Numbered from the stretch's first letter, positions 1 through 8,465 are shown. The stretch: DNA of 64,000 bases from Pseudomonas putida (GCF_001976065.1 NZ_MNAH01000005.1:287792-351791); one strand, 5' to 3'. Translations and numbers: made by a program. Notes: generated by a model from the sequence alone, not told the origin.

Positions 1-1145
1 TACGGCAGGCCCACGCCCAGGGCGCGAATTTCGGTCGGGAACAGTTCGGCCTTCACTACCGCGTTGATCGAGGTGTAGCCGCTGACGATGATCAGCGCCG
101 CCATGATCAGGAAGAACGCGCCCCACCAGGTCTGGATGGTGTGCAGGGTGGTGAGGATCGGCACGGTGAACAGTGTGCCCAGAATGCCGAAGGCAATCAG
201 GATTGGTCGGCGGCCGATTTTGTCCGAGAGCCCGCCGATGATCGGTTGCAGGCACATGAACAGGAACAGCGTGGCCGCAGAAATGGTGGTGGAGTCGGAG
301 ATGCTCATGCCGACAGTGTTTACCAGGTATTTCTGCATGTAGGTGGTGTAGGTGTAGAACGCCAGCGTACCGCCCATGGTCAAGCCGACCACGGTCATCA
401 GTTCTTTTGGATGGCGCATCAAGGTGCGCATCGCGCTTTCCTTGGCCTTTTCCTTCTTGGTGAAGGACTCGGTTTCTTCCATGCCACGACGCAGGTATAG
501 CGCGACCACGGCACACAGCGCGCCGATGGCGAAAGGGATGCGCCAGCCCCAGGCATACAGTTCTTCGGTGGTCAGTACGTTTTGCAGGATGATCAGTACG
601 GCCAGCGCTATGAGCTGACCGGAGATCAGGGTCACGTACTGGAAGCTGGAGTAGAAACCACGACGTTCCTTGGTCGCCATTTCGCTGAGGTAGGTGGCGG
701 AGGTGCCGTACTCGCCACCGACCGACAGGCCCTGCAGCAGACGGGCGAACACCAGCAGGATCGGCGCGCCGATGCCGATGATTTCATAGCCGGGGCTCAG
801 GGCGATCAGCAGCGAGCCGAAGCACATCAGGTAGACCGAGGCCATCAGCGCCTTTTTGCGGCCCACCTTGTCGGCGTACAGGCCCATCAACCAGCCGCCG
901 ATCGGACGCATCAGGAAACCCACGGCGAAGATCGCGGCGGTATTCAGCAGTTGTGCGGTGGTGTCGCCTTTGGGGAAAAAGGTCTTGGCGAAGTACAGCG
1001 AGAAAGCGGCGTAGACGTACCAGTCATACCACTCGACCATGTTGCCCACGGAACCGCTGAAGATCGATTTGATGCGGCTGGAGGTGGTTCGTTCTTTTGT
1101 CGGCACGGCAGCCGACCCACGGGGCAGGGTATTGGAGTTATCCAT
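1..1145 (-). CDS. kgtP: Alpha-ketoglutarate permease, MFS/MHS family (C-terminus outside window)
   Basis: Proton symporter of the metabolite:H+ symporter branch of the major facilitator superfamily, in the inner membrane, importing alpha-ketoglutarate or a similar dicarboxylate. About 381 residues are visible. The N-terminal region carries GNMVEWYDWYVYAAFSLYFA, followed by FLMRPIGGW, the loop motif DKVGRKKA, and later YMQKYLVNTVGM and SDKIGRRP; these closely resemble E. coli KgtP as I remember it. The ATG at 1143-1145 (minus strand) has an AAGGAT ribosome site 6-7 bases upstream. A sigma-54 promoter lies at 1209-1225 and the neighbouring NtrC-type two-component system probably controls it. 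The gene runs off the left edge so the last third cannot be checked. A related C4-dicarboxylate or PcaT-type substrate is possible. Confidence 0.85.
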   Translation of the reverse strand, partial: MDNSNTLPRGSAAVPTKERTTSSRIKSIFSGSVGNMVEWYDWYVYAAFSLYFAKTFFPKGDTTAQLLNTAAIFAVGFLMRPIGGWLMGLYADKVGRKKALMASVYLMCFGSLLIALSPGYEIIGIGAPILLVFARLLQGLSVGGEYGTSATYLSEMATKERRGFYSSFQYVTLISGQLIALAVLIILQNVLTTEELYAWGWRIPFAIGALCAVVALYLRRGMEETESFTKKEKAKESAMRTLMRHPKELMTVVGLTMGGTLAFYTYTTYMQKYLVNTVGMSISDSTTISAATLFLFMCLQPIIGGLSDKIGRRPILIAFGILGTLFTVPILTTLHTIQTWWGAFFLIMAALIIVSGYTSINAVVKAELFPTEIRALGVGLP

Positions 1146-1208
1146 TGAAGGATCCTTCGTTTAATTATTTTTTGTGGAGCGCGCGTTAACGCAGCCTGCG
1201 GGGGCTAT

Positions 1209-1225
1209 AGCAGGAGCTGTGCCAA
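1209..1225 (-). promoter_or_regulatory. Sigma-54 (-24/-12) promoter of the kgtP-like gene
   Basis: Read on the minus strand the site is TTGGCACAGCTCCTGCT, which has the invariant GG and GC separated by exactly 10 bases and close to full agreement with TGGCAC-N5-TTGCW. It lies about 65 bases upstream of the kgtP start and is oriented toward it. An RpoN promoter here fits the adjacent activator, which has a GAFTGA loop. Confidence 0.85.
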
Positions 1226-1266
1226 CAGGGAGAAGGCCGGTTTAGAGGGGTTTGGTAGAGTGGATG

Positions 1267-1312
1267 AGCGGAAATCCGCTTATGAAGGAATGGTTGTGAG
1301 CGGAAATTCGCC
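1267..1312. promoter_or_regulatory. Two tandem operator-like repeats (probable activator UAS)
   Basis: Two copies of an inverted repeat occur: AGCGGAAATCCGCT at 1267-1280 (perfect dyad) and AGCGGAAATTCGCC at 1299-1312 (imperfect). They are 32 bases apart, about three helical turns, and sit roughly 60-100 bases upstream of the -24/-12 promoter. That is the normal place for dimer sites of an NtrC-family activator. Assignment to the adjacent MifR-like protein is inference. Confidence 0.65.
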
Positions 1313-1317
1313 GAGCC

Positions 1318-1350
1318 TGATCGTTCCCACGCGGAGCGTGGGAACGATCA
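1318..1350. repeat. Perfect 15-bp hairpin overlapping the regulator stop codon
   Basis: The arms TGATCGTTCCCACGC and GCGTGGGAACGATCA pair perfectly around a 3-base loop. The right arm includes the stop codon of the regulator gene (1348-1350). The sequence looks like a dispersed CGTTCCCACGC element of fluorescent pseudomonads. It probably ends transcription or protects the 3' end, and there is no clear T run. Confidence 0.7.
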
Positions 1351-2679
1351 TTCACCGAGGAACATCTCCCGGTTCAATCCATGCCGCTGCATTTTTTCAT
1401 TGAATGTCCGGCGCGGCAGTTGCAGCTCTTCGAGCACCGCTTTCACATCACCCTTGTGCCGGGTCAACGCCGCGCGCAGGCACTGCGCTTCAAAGGCTTC
1501 CTGTTGCGCCGCCAGTGACTGCCCGGGCTCTATGCCCGCCGGTACAGGCTCGCCAAGTCCCAACACCTGACGCTCGGCAACATTCGCCAGTTCACGCACA
1601 TTGCCCGGCCAGTCGTGACTCAACAGATGGCTCAGCTGCGGCCCGCTCAACGGCGCAAAGGTGCGGCCCAGGCGCTCGGCGGCACTGCGGGCAAAGGCCT
1701 CGTACAACAACGGAATGTCTTCGCGGCGGTCGCGCAAGGGTGGCAGGCGCAACTCAGCGACGTTCAGACGGTAAGCCAGGTCCTCGCGAAAACGTCCGGC
1801 CCGCGCTTCCTCGAGCAAGTCCGGTTTGGTCGCGGCGATGATCCGCAAGTCCACGCGAATACTTTGGTTTGAACCCAATCGCTCGAGCTTTTGCTCCTGC
1901 AACACCCGCAACAATTTCACCTGCTGCGCCAGGGGCATGCTTTCGATTTCATCGAGAAACAGCGTGCCGCCATCGGCGTATTCAAGCTTGCCGATGCGCT
2001 TGCCCTGGGCGCCGGTGAATGCGCCACTTTCGTGGCCGAACAGCTCGGCCTCGAACAGTTGTTCGGGGATGGCCGCGCAGTTCAAGGCGACGAAGGGTTT
2101 ATCGGCACGTGGGCCGAAGTCGTGCAGGCAACGGGCAACCAGCTCCTTGCCGCTGCCGGTTTCGCCGCGGATCAAGACGTTGACCGGTAGCGCCGCCAGA
2201 TCGAGCACCTGCCGGCGCAAGGTCTGCAAGCTACGGGAAACACCGAGCAAGGTGGCGTCAAGTTTGGCGCGGTTGTCCGCCTGTTCATGCAGGGCACGGT
2301 TTTCCAGGACCAGCCGGCGCTTGTCCAGCGCCCGGCGCAAACTGCCGAGGAGGGTTTCGGGGCTGAAGGGTTTTTCCAGGAAATCGTAGGCGCCATCGCG
2401 CATCGCGTCGACCGCCATGGGCACATCGCCGTGGCCCGTCAGCAGAATCACCGGCAAATCGGCGTCGCGGCGCTGTACTTCGGCCAGCAGTTCCAGGCCG
2501 CTCATGCCGGGCATGCGCACGTCGCTCAGAATCACCCCGGCAAAATGCCTGGGCAACTGCGCCAGGCACTCGTCGGCGCGGCTGAACAACTGCACTTCGA
2601 AACCCGACAGGCTCAGCCACTGCTCGACGGCGCTGCGAATGCTGCTTTCGTCGTCGACCACCATCACTGAATTGAGCAT
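1348..2679 (-). CDS. mifR: Sigma-54-dependent response regulator, MifR/DctD type
   Basis: NtrC-family activator of 443 residues. The receiver domain (1-120) has the phosphoacceptor D53 in ILSDVRMPG and K103 in LEKPF. The AAA+ domain has Walker A GETGSGKE at 172-179, the sigma-54 contact loop GAFTGA at 219-224 and Walker B GTLFLDEIE near 238-246. The C-terminus has a Fis-type helix-turn-helix (GDVKAVLEELQLPRRTFN). Its start overlaps the end of the kinase gene by 16 bases, so the two are translationally coupled. The target is likely the adjacent kgtP-like gene. Lengths of 443 and 591 residues for the pair, plus the alpha-ketoglutarate carrier next door, fit the P. aeruginosa MifS/MifR system better than DctB/DctD, but DctD cannot be excluded from sequence alone. 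Confidence 0.85.
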   Translation of the reverse strand: MLNSVMVVDDESSIRSAVEQWLSLSGFEVQLFSRADECLAQLPRHFAGVILSDVRMPGMSGLELLAEVQRRDADLPVILLTGHGDVPMAVDAMRDGAYDFLEKPFSPETLLGSLRRALDKRRLVLENRALHEQADNRAKLDATLLGVSRSLQTLRRQVLDLAALPVNVLIRGETGSGKELVARCLHDFGPRADKPFVALNCAAIPEQLFEAELFGHESGAFTGAQGKRIGKLEYADGGTLFLDEIESMPLAQQVKLLRVLQEQKLERLGSNQSIRVDLRIIAATKPDLLEEARAGRFREDLAYRLNVAELRLPPLRDRREDIPLLYEAFARSAAERLGRTFAPLSGPQLSHLLSHDWPGNVRELANVAERQVLGLGEPVPAGIEPGQSLAAQQEAFEAQCLRAALTRHKGDVKAVLEELQLPRRTFNEKMQRHGLNREMFLGE

Positions 2680-4439
2680 GAACCGTGCGCCTCCAGGTCG
2701 ATCGGCAAGGTCAGGGAGAACACCGCGCCTTTGTCATGATTATCCGCCGTCAGGCGTCCACCCGATTCATGAACGATAGCGAAGGACACCGCCAGGCCGA
2801 TACCCAGGCCATCGCCCACCGGTTTGGTGGTGAAGAACGGGTCGAACACTTTCGACAGATGTTCTTCGGCAATCCCGCCGCCGTTGTCGATGACGCTCAG
2901 GCGCCACGCTTGCTCTTGGGCTTCGAGGCGAATCTCCAGACGCTTGCAGGGTTTGTCCTGCATCGCATCCAGGGCATTGCGCAGCAGATTGATCAGCACT
3001 TGCTCCAGGCGAATCGCATCGCCACGCACCCAGGCCGGTCGCGTCAGGTGCAGCACGGTGCTGACCTGTTCGTCGCGCAATCGTGTGTCGAGCAGTTGCA
3101 GCGCCTGGTCCACCACCGAGGCCAGGTCCAGGCGTTCGCGCAAGCCACTGGGGCTTTTGCGGGCGAAGGTCTTCAGGTGACCGGTGAGCGCGGCCATGCG
3201 CGTGAGCATTTCATCCAGCGGCTTGAGCGCCTTGTAGGCTTCGTCGACCCGGCCGTGGTCGAGCAGCAGCCGCAGGGTCGCCAATTGCATGCGCTGGGCG
3301 GTCAGCGGCTGGTTGATCTCGTGGGCGAGGGCGGCGGACATCTGGCCGAGGGCGGCCAGTTTGGCCGATTGCACCAGGCCTTCCTGAGCGGTGCGCAGGT
3401 CGCGGGTACGTTCTTCAACCAGTTGCTCGAGTTCTTCGCGGCTGCGCTGGCGCAGTTTGGCCAGGCGCCAGCGCTGGTTGAGAAACAGCAGCAGAAACAC
3501 CAGCGTCAGCCAAATACCCGCTGCAGCGAGTGCGGCGTTACGACTGTCTTCAAAGGCAACCTGCGGGCGGCGCAGCAGGTGCAGGGTCCAGCCTTCGGCG
3601 GCCAGCGGCAGGGATTCCCACAGGTAATCGGCCGGGCCGTCGGGGCCATCGACCCGTGCCAGGTCGCTGTTTTCGTCGAAGCGGCGCAATGATCGGTATT
3701 CAAGCGGCATCAGCGGCTGCTTGTCGTATTGGCGGGTGGTCTTGAGTTCGGCGCGATCGATGTCGCTCAGCGGTTTCAGGTGCCGATACCGCCAGCCCGG
3801 CTGGTTGGCGATGAAGATGATGCCGCGGGCGTCGCTGACCAGCAGGGTGTCGCTACCCTGGCGCCATTCGCGTTCCAGCTCGGGAAACTCCAGTTTCACC
3901 ACCATGGCGCCGAGAAACTGGCCATCGTCGTTAGTCACCGCGCTGGAGAGGAAGTAGCCCGGAATTCCACTGGTCACCCCCACGGCGTAAAAACGCCCGG
4001 TGCCTTGGGTGCGGGTCTGGTTGAAGTAGGGGCGAAAACCGTAGTTGTGGCCGACGTAGCTGCTGGGCAAACGCCAGTTGCTCGCTGCCACGGCCAGGCC
4101 GGTGCGATCGAGCAGTTCCAGGGTCGAAGACTCGGCGGCGCCGTTGATCTGTTCCAGTTTGCGGTTGAGCACCTCCTGTTGCCCGGGGCTCACCGGGCCT
4201 TTGAGTGCGTCGCGCAATTGCGGGTCGAGTGCCAGCACGGAGGGCAGGGCGCGGTAGCGTTCGATCAGGGTATGCAGGGAGGTGGCATACAGCGCCAATT
4301 GCTGATTGGCACGGGCTGCGTCATCGACCAGTGACTGGCGCACGGTTTGACGAACGGCCAGGGTCGCGGCGAGGGCGGCGCCAGCGATGATCAACAGGGT
4401 ATACAGCGCCAGGCGCAAAGGACGAGAGGATTCAAACAT
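2664..4439 (-). CDS. mifS: Dicarboxylate-sensing histidine kinase, MifS/DctB type
   Basis: Inner-membrane sensor kinase of 591 residues. A first membrane segment lies at about 9-29 and a second at about 302-320. They flank a periplasmic double-Cache region whose GFRPYFNQT motif (about 134-142) is typical of DctB-like dicarboxylate sensors. A coiled linker (about 330-355) leads to the HisKA box AAALAHEINQPL with H373, then the N box (INLLRNALDAM), G1 (DNGGGI), F box (FDPFFTTK) and G2 (GDGLGIGLAVS) of the ATPase domain. It should phosphorylate the downstream regulator. Naming as MifS rests on length and context; DctB is the alternative. Confidence 0.85.
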   Translation of the reverse strand: MFESSRPLRLALYTLLIIAGAALAATLAVRQTVRQSLVDDAARANQQLALYATSLHTLIERYRALPSVLALDPQLRDALKGPVSPGQQEVLNRKLEQINGAAESSTLELLDRTGLAVAASNWRLPSSYVGHNYGFRPYFNQTRTQGTGRFYAVGVTSGIPGYFLSSAVTNDDGQFLGAMVVKLEFPELEREWRQGSDTLLVSDARGIIFIANQPGWRYRHLKPLSDIDRAELKTTRQYDKQPLMPLEYRSLRRFDENSDLARVDGPDGPADYLWESLPLAAEGWTLHLLRRPQVAFEDSRNAALAAAGIWLTLVFLLLFLNQRWRLAKLRQRSREELEQLVEERTRDLRTAQEGLVQSAKLAALGQMSAALAHEINQPLTAQRMQLATLRLLLDHGRVDEAYKALKPLDEMLTRMAALTGHLKTFARKSPSGLRERLDLASVVDQALQLLDTRLRDEQVSTVLHLTRPAWVRGDAIRLEQVLINLLRNALDAMQDKPCKRLEIRLEAQEQAWRLSVIDNGGGIAEEHLSKVFDPFFTTKPVGDGLGIGLAVSFAIVHESGGRLTADNHDKGAVFSLTLPIDLEAHGSCSIQ

Positions 4440-4529
4440 GCTTGGGCATTACACAGGTGTACGGGGGCGCACCATACCATGGGGCTTTGCTGTCATCCCA
4501 TAAAAGCGGCTCTTGCAAAAGCAGGCAAT

Positions 4530-4566
4530 AAAAAAGGCGACAGGAGCATCCCCCTGTCGCCTTTTT
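4530..4566 (-). terminator. Rho-independent terminator of the fumarase gene
   Basis: The arms AAAAAGGCGACAGG (4531-4544) and CCTGTCGCCTTTTT (4553-4566) form a strong stem followed, on the minus strand, by a T run. It lies just after the fumarase stop. A- and T-runs on both sides would also let it stop transcription on the plus strand. Confidence 0.9.
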
Positions 4567-4583
4567 CGTGCCGGTCGAAGCGC

Positions 4584-6107
4584 TTACTGCACTTCTACCG
4601 CCAGGCTTTCACTGATCTTTTGCTGCCAGATGGCAGGACCGGTGATGTGCACGGACTCGCCCTTGCTGTCGACCGCAACGGTCACAGGCATGTCCTTGAC
4701 GTCGAACTCGTAGATCGCTTCCATGCCCAGTTCGGCGAAAGCGACAACGCGGGATTTCTTGATCGCTTGCGCCACCAGGTAAGCCGCGCCGCCCACTGCC
4801 ATCAGGTAAACGGCCTTGTGGTCCTTGATCGCGTCGATGGCGGTAGGACCGCGCTCGGATTTGCCGATCATGCCCAGCAGGCCGGTTTGCTCGAGGATCT
4901 GGCGGGTGAACTTGTCCATCCGCGTCGCGGTGGTCGGGCCAGCCGGGCCAACCACTTCTTCGCGAACCGGATCAACCGGGCCGACGTAATAGATGAAGCG
5001 ACCCTTGAGGTCCACCGGCAGGGTTTCACCCTTGTTCAGCATCTCGACCATGCGCTTGTGCGCAGCGTCGCGACCGGTGAGCATCTTGCCGTTGAGCAAG
5101 ACGGTTTCGCCCGGTTTCCAGCTCTGCACTTCTTCCGGGGTCAGGGTGTCGAGGTTGACGCGACGGGCCGACGGGCCGGCTTCCCAGACGATTTCCGGGT
5201 AGGCGTCCAGCGGTGGCGCTTCCAGCGAGGCCGGGCCGGAACCGTCGAGCACGAAGTGGGCGTGACGGGTGGCGGCGCAGTTCGGGATCATGCACACCGG
5301 CAACGAAGCGGCGTGGGTCGGGTAGTCCATGATCTTCACGTCGAGCACGGTGGTCAGGCCACCGAGGCCCTGGGCGCCGATGCCCAGCTGGTTGACCTTC
5401 TCGAACAGCTCCAGGCGCATTTCTTCAATGCGGTTCTGCGGGCCACGGGCCTTCAGCTCGTGAATGTCGATGGATTCCATCAACACTTCCTTGGCCATGA
5501 CCGCGGCTTTCTCGGCGGTGCCGCCGATGCCGATGCCGAGCATGCCCGGTGGGCACCAGCCGGCGCCCATGGTCGGAACGGTCTTCAGAACCCAGTCGAC
5601 GATCGAGTCGGACGGGTTGAGCATGGCCATTTTCGACTTGTTCTCGGAACCGCCGCCCTTGGCCGCCACGTCCACTTCCACGGTATTACCCGGGACGATG
5701 GAGTAATGGATAACGGCCGGGGTGTTGTCCTTGGTGTTCTTGCGAGCGCCCGCCGGGTCGGCGAGGATCGAAGCACGCAGGACGTTTTCCGGCAGGTTGT
5801 AGGCGCGACGCACGCCTTCGTTGATCATGTCGTCCAGGCCCATGGTGGCGCCATCCCAACGAACGTCCATGCCCACCCGGACAAACACGGTCACGATGCC
5901 GGTGTCCTGGCAGATCGGGCGGTGGCCGGTGGCGCACATGCGCGAGTTGATCAGGATCTGCGCCATCGAATCGCGAGCTGCCGGCGATTCTTCACGCAGG
6001 TAGGCCTCGTGCATCGCCTGGATGAAATCCACGGGGTGGTAGTAGGAAATGAACTGCAGGGCGTCGGCAACGCTCTGAATCAGGTCGTCTTGCTTGATCA
6101 CGGTCAT
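4584..6107 (-). CDS. fumA: Class I fumarate hydratase (iron-sulfur)
   Basis: Catalyses fumarate to L-malate in the TCA cycle with an oxygen- and iron-sensitive [4Fe-4S] cluster. The 507-residue chain has the class I signature GHRPICQDTG near residue 70, the segment PNCAATRHAHF, and GWCPPGMLGIGIGG in the middle, which supply candidate cluster cysteines. The longest ORF opens 30 bases earlier, but ATG at 6105-6107 is preceded by GAGGAG at good spacing and begins with MTVIKQDD, as expected. The chain is shorter than E. coli FumA/FumB (548). In PAO1 the equivalent gene sits beside sadC, as here. The fumA/fumB name is not used consistently in Pseudomonas. Confidence 0.93.
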   Translation of the reverse strand: MTVIKQDDLIQSVADALQFISYYHPVDFIQAMHEAYLREESPAARDSMAQILINSRMCATGHRPICQDTGIVTVFVRVGMDVRWDGATMGLDDMINEGVRRAYNLPENVLRASILADPAGARKNTKDNTPAVIHYSIVPGNTVEVDVAAKGGGSENKSKMAMLNPSDSIVDWVLKTVPTMGAGWCPPGMLGIGIGGTAEKAAVMAKEVLMESIDIHELKARGPQNRIEEMRLELFEKVNQLGIGAQGLGGLTTVLDVKIMDYPTHAASLPVCMIPNCAATRHAHFVLDGSGPASLEAPPLDAYPEIVWEAGPSARRVNLDTLTPEEVQSWKPGETVLLNGKMLTGRDAAHKRMVEMLNKGETLPVDLKGRFIYYVGPVDPVREEVVGPAGPTTATRMDKFTRQILEQTGLLGMIGKSERGPTAIDAIKDHKAVYLMAVGGAAYLVAQAIKKSRVVAFAELGMEAIYEFDVKDMPVTVAVDSKGESVHITGPAIWQQKISESLAVEVQ

Positions 6108-6418
6108 GAGTCGCGCTCCTCTAAAAGACGGGAACATTCAATAAGGTGCTTGCAGCTTGGGTGCATCGGTCGGTTGCAAGCACCTTTCAAGGCACGCCGG
6201 GCATGCTGGCGCGACGCTAAAAAGGCGCGGCAGTATAACGCGCCTTGCTGGCGGGTACACGCGTCGGTGGTCAAACCTTGGTCTCATTGTCGTAGCCGAT
6301 CCCCGCTATGGGCAAAGTGCCTGCAACCCCTGAAAATTGAATGGTCATTTATCGGCCGCACCACTAAAGTGGCAATCGGTCTGTAGAGTAGGACGCTCTG
6401 TCAGTCTCCTTTCATAGG
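6108..6418. other. Divergent intergenic region between fumarase and sadC-like gene
   Basis: No gene is seen. It holds a strong hairpin in the fumarase leader (6143-6186) and, on the minus strand, a TATACT -10-like hexamer at 6232-6237 that could drive fumarase. Toward the sadC-like gene the short dyad CCACTAAAGTGG lies at 6361-6372. Confidence 0.6.
6143..6186 (-). promoter_or_regulatory. Strong hairpin in the fumarase 5' leader
   Basis: Perfect 12-bp arms AAGGTGCTTGCA (6143-6154) and TGCAAGCACCTT (6175-6186) enclose a 20-base loop, about 36 bases before the fumarase start. It lies between the probable -10 box and the ribosome site, so it would be transcribed. It may be an mRNA-stability or attenuation element; no mechanism is shown. 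Confidence 0.5.
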
Positions 6419-7537
6419 GTGAGTCAACGATTGACCCATAACGCCATCCAGCGCCTGTTGCTCAAACGTTTTGCCCTCGCGGCCGGCACCTATGCCTTGG
6501 CTTTGCTGCTGCTGTGGCTGGCGTTTTTTACCGGTCATTACGATGAGCCGCTGGCCAATGTCGCCGTTGGCAGCGCACTCGTGGTCATCAGCCAGGCGGC
6601 GTTGTTCGTGGTGTTCTACAGCGGCTGCAACCTGCGTTTTTCCGACCCCAGCCTGACCGAGGCGCAGGTATTGCTGGGGCTGGGCTGGCAAACCTGGCTG
6701 ATTGTCAATCTGGATGAGGCACGCGGCGCGTTCCTGGTGTTCTACGTGCTGATTCTGTTGTTCGGGCTGTTTCATCTGTCGCGCCGCGCGTTTGCCCGGT
6801 GCGCGTTGCTGGTGTTCTTCAGTTTCAGCGCGATCACGCTGTGGGAGGGCTACCACTTTCAGCTGGCCGACCCGGCGCTGGCGGTGTTGCAGGTGTGCGT
6901 GCTGTTTATTGTCCTGGTCTGGCTTGAGGTGTACGCCCGTCACGTCCAGTCTTCACGCCTGCGCATGCGCCAGCGCCGCTTCGCCTTGCAGGCTCACCAG
7001 GACACGTTGCGCGGGATGATGCGCCAGCTCGAGGACCTGGTGGCTACCGACGAGTTGACCGGGCTGTTCAATCGCCGGCATTTCCTGGGCCTGGCTTCAC
7101 GGGAACTGGAAGCCATGGACGCCGGCGTCGTGCATGGCCTTGCGCTGATCGATCTCGATCATTTCAAGCGCATCAATGACCTTCACGGCCATGCGGCTGG
7201 GGATCAGGTGCTGCAGGCTTTTGCCGGCGTGGCGTCGGCCTGCCTGCGTGACGGTGATGTCCTGGCACGCTACGGCGGAGAAGAGTTCGTGGTGTTACTG
7301 CCTGATTGCGATGCCGAACGGTTGACCGCCTGTTGCGAGCGGCTGCGCATCGCCTTTACCGATGTCCAGCTGATTGGCTTGAAGGTGGGCAGTCTCAGCC
7401 TTTGCGCCGGCATGACCCTGCTGGAAATGGGCGATGATCTCGATGAAGCCTTGCAGCGGGCAGACCAGGCGCTTTATCGCGCCAAGCGTGACGGCCGCAA
7501 TCGTTGCGCGGCGGCATGGGAAAATGTCGATGCCTGA
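6419..7537 (+). CDS. sadC: Membrane diguanylate cyclase, SadC-like
   Basis: Makes cyclic di-GMP from two GTP. The first ~170 residues contain five or six hydrophobic segments (about 18-37, 45-68, 85-98, 104-120, 128-142, 155-172). A short basic linker leads to a GGDEF domain with DELTGLFNRRH (about 211-221), DLDHFKRIND and the active-site motif GGEEF at 286-290. An RDGD inhibitory (RxxD) site at 277-280 lies the usual five residues before GGEEF, so product inhibition is expected. The start is GTG at 6419. Gene order fumarase - this - ferredoxin reductase - pykA matches PAO1 around sadC, which controls attachment and motility. At 372 residues it is shorter than my recollection of P. aeruginosa SadC (487), so orthology rests mainly on synteny and topology. 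Confidence 0.8.
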   Translation: MSQRLTHNAIQRLLLKRFALAAGTYALALLLLWLAFFTGHYDEPLANVAVGSALVVISQAALFVVFYSGCNLRFSDPSLTEAQVLLGLGWQTWLIVNLDEARGAFLVFYVLILLFGLFHLSRRAFARCALLVFFSFSAITLWEGYHFQLADPALAVLQVCVLFIVLVWLEVYARHVQSSRLRMRQRRFALQAHQDTLRGMMRQLEDLVATDELTGLFNRRHFLGLASRELEAMDAGVVHGLALIDLDHFKRINDLHGHAAGDQVLQAFAGVASACLRDGDVLARYGGEEFVVLLPDCDAERLTACCERLRIAFTDVQLIGLKVGSLSLCAGMTLLEMGDDLDEALQRADQALYRAKRDGRNRCAAAWENVDA

Positions 7538-8465
7538 ATTACGCGTGGGCGATCGCCAATGGTCGGTGACAGCCGGCACAAACCTGCTCGATGCCCTGAA
7601 TCAGAACGGTGTGCCCGTACCCTACAGCTGCCGCGCCGGCAGTTGTCATGCGTGCCTGGTGCAGTGCGTGCAGGGGTTGCCGAGCGATAGCCGCCCCGAT
7701 GCCCTGAGCGCGGAGCAGCGTCAGCAAGGCTGGCGCCTGGCCTGCCAGTGCCAGGTGGTCGAGGACTTGCAAGTGCACACCTTCGACCCGCAACAGGACG
7801 GTCGTCCGGCCGAGGTCGCCGCCGCCGATTGGTTGAGCCCCAACGTATTGCGCTTGCGCCTGACTGCACTGCGGCCATTGCGCTACAGGGCCGGCCAGCA
7901 TCTGGTGCTGTGGGCGGGTAACGTGGCGCGGCCGTACTCCCTTGCCAGCCTCCCGGAAGAGGACCGCTTTCTCGAGTTTCACCTCGATTGTCGCCAGTCG
8001 GGGGAATTTTGCGACGCGGCCCGTCAGCTGAATATCGGTGACCCGATCCGTCTCGGCGAGTTGCGCGGCGGGGCCTTGCAATACGACCCGGACTGGCACG
8101 ACCGACCGCTGTGGCTGATGGCGGCCGGCACCGGATTGGGACCTTTGTTTGGGGTGTTGCGAGAAGCGTTACGCCAGGATCATCGAGGCGCCATTCGCGT
8201 CATTCACCTGGCGCACGATGCCAACGAGCATTATCTGGCCAAACCACTGCAAGCCCTGGCGGCCAGTCGCCCGAACCTGACGGTTGAATTCTGGACGCCG
8301 GCCGAGTTACCAGCGGCCTTGACACAACTGCGTCTTGTTTCCCGACAAACCCTGGCCTTGGTCTGCGGAGCCCCCGACAGCGTCGACGTCTTTGCCCGGC
8401 GCCTGTATCTGGCGGGACTGCCGCGCAATCAGCTGTTGGCCGACGTGTTCCTGAGCCGTGGCTGA
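7530..8465 (+). CDS. 2Fe-2S ferredoxin / flavin reductase fusion protein
   Basis: Electron-transfer protein of 311 residues. The N-terminal plant-type ferredoxin domain has C34, C39 and C42 in CRAGSCHAC and a fourth ligand at C72 or C74 (LACQC). It is followed by an FAD-binding barrel (RPYSLAS) and an NAD(P)-binding domain with GTGLGPLFGVL and ALVCGAPDSV. The layout is like oxygenase reductases, but no oxygenase is adjacent. ATG at 7530 overlaps the sadC-like gene by 8 bases; an in-frame ATG at 7524 is possible, but a GGGAA at better spacing favours 7530. Probably cotranscribed with the cyclase. The partner protein is unknown. Confidence 0.85.
   Translation: MPELRVGDRQWSVTAGTNLLDALNQNGVPVPYSCRAGSCHACLVQCVQGLPSDSRPDALSAEQRQQGWRLACQCQVVEDLQVHTFDPQQDGRPAEVAAADWLSPNVLRLRLTALRPLRYRAGQHLVLWAGNVARPYSLASLPEEDRFLEFHLDCRQSGEFCDAARQLNIGDPIRLGELRGGALQYDPDWHDRPLWLMAAGTGLGPLFGVLREALRQDHRGAIRVIHLAHDANEHYLAKPLQALAASRPNLTVEFWTPAELPAALTQLRLVSRQTLALVCGAPDSVDVFARRLYLAGLPRNQLLADVFLSRG

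Noticed and set aside
2685..3692. 335-codon plus-strand frame over the sensor kinase gene
   Set aside because: Antisense to the kinase, which has all its catalytic boxes.
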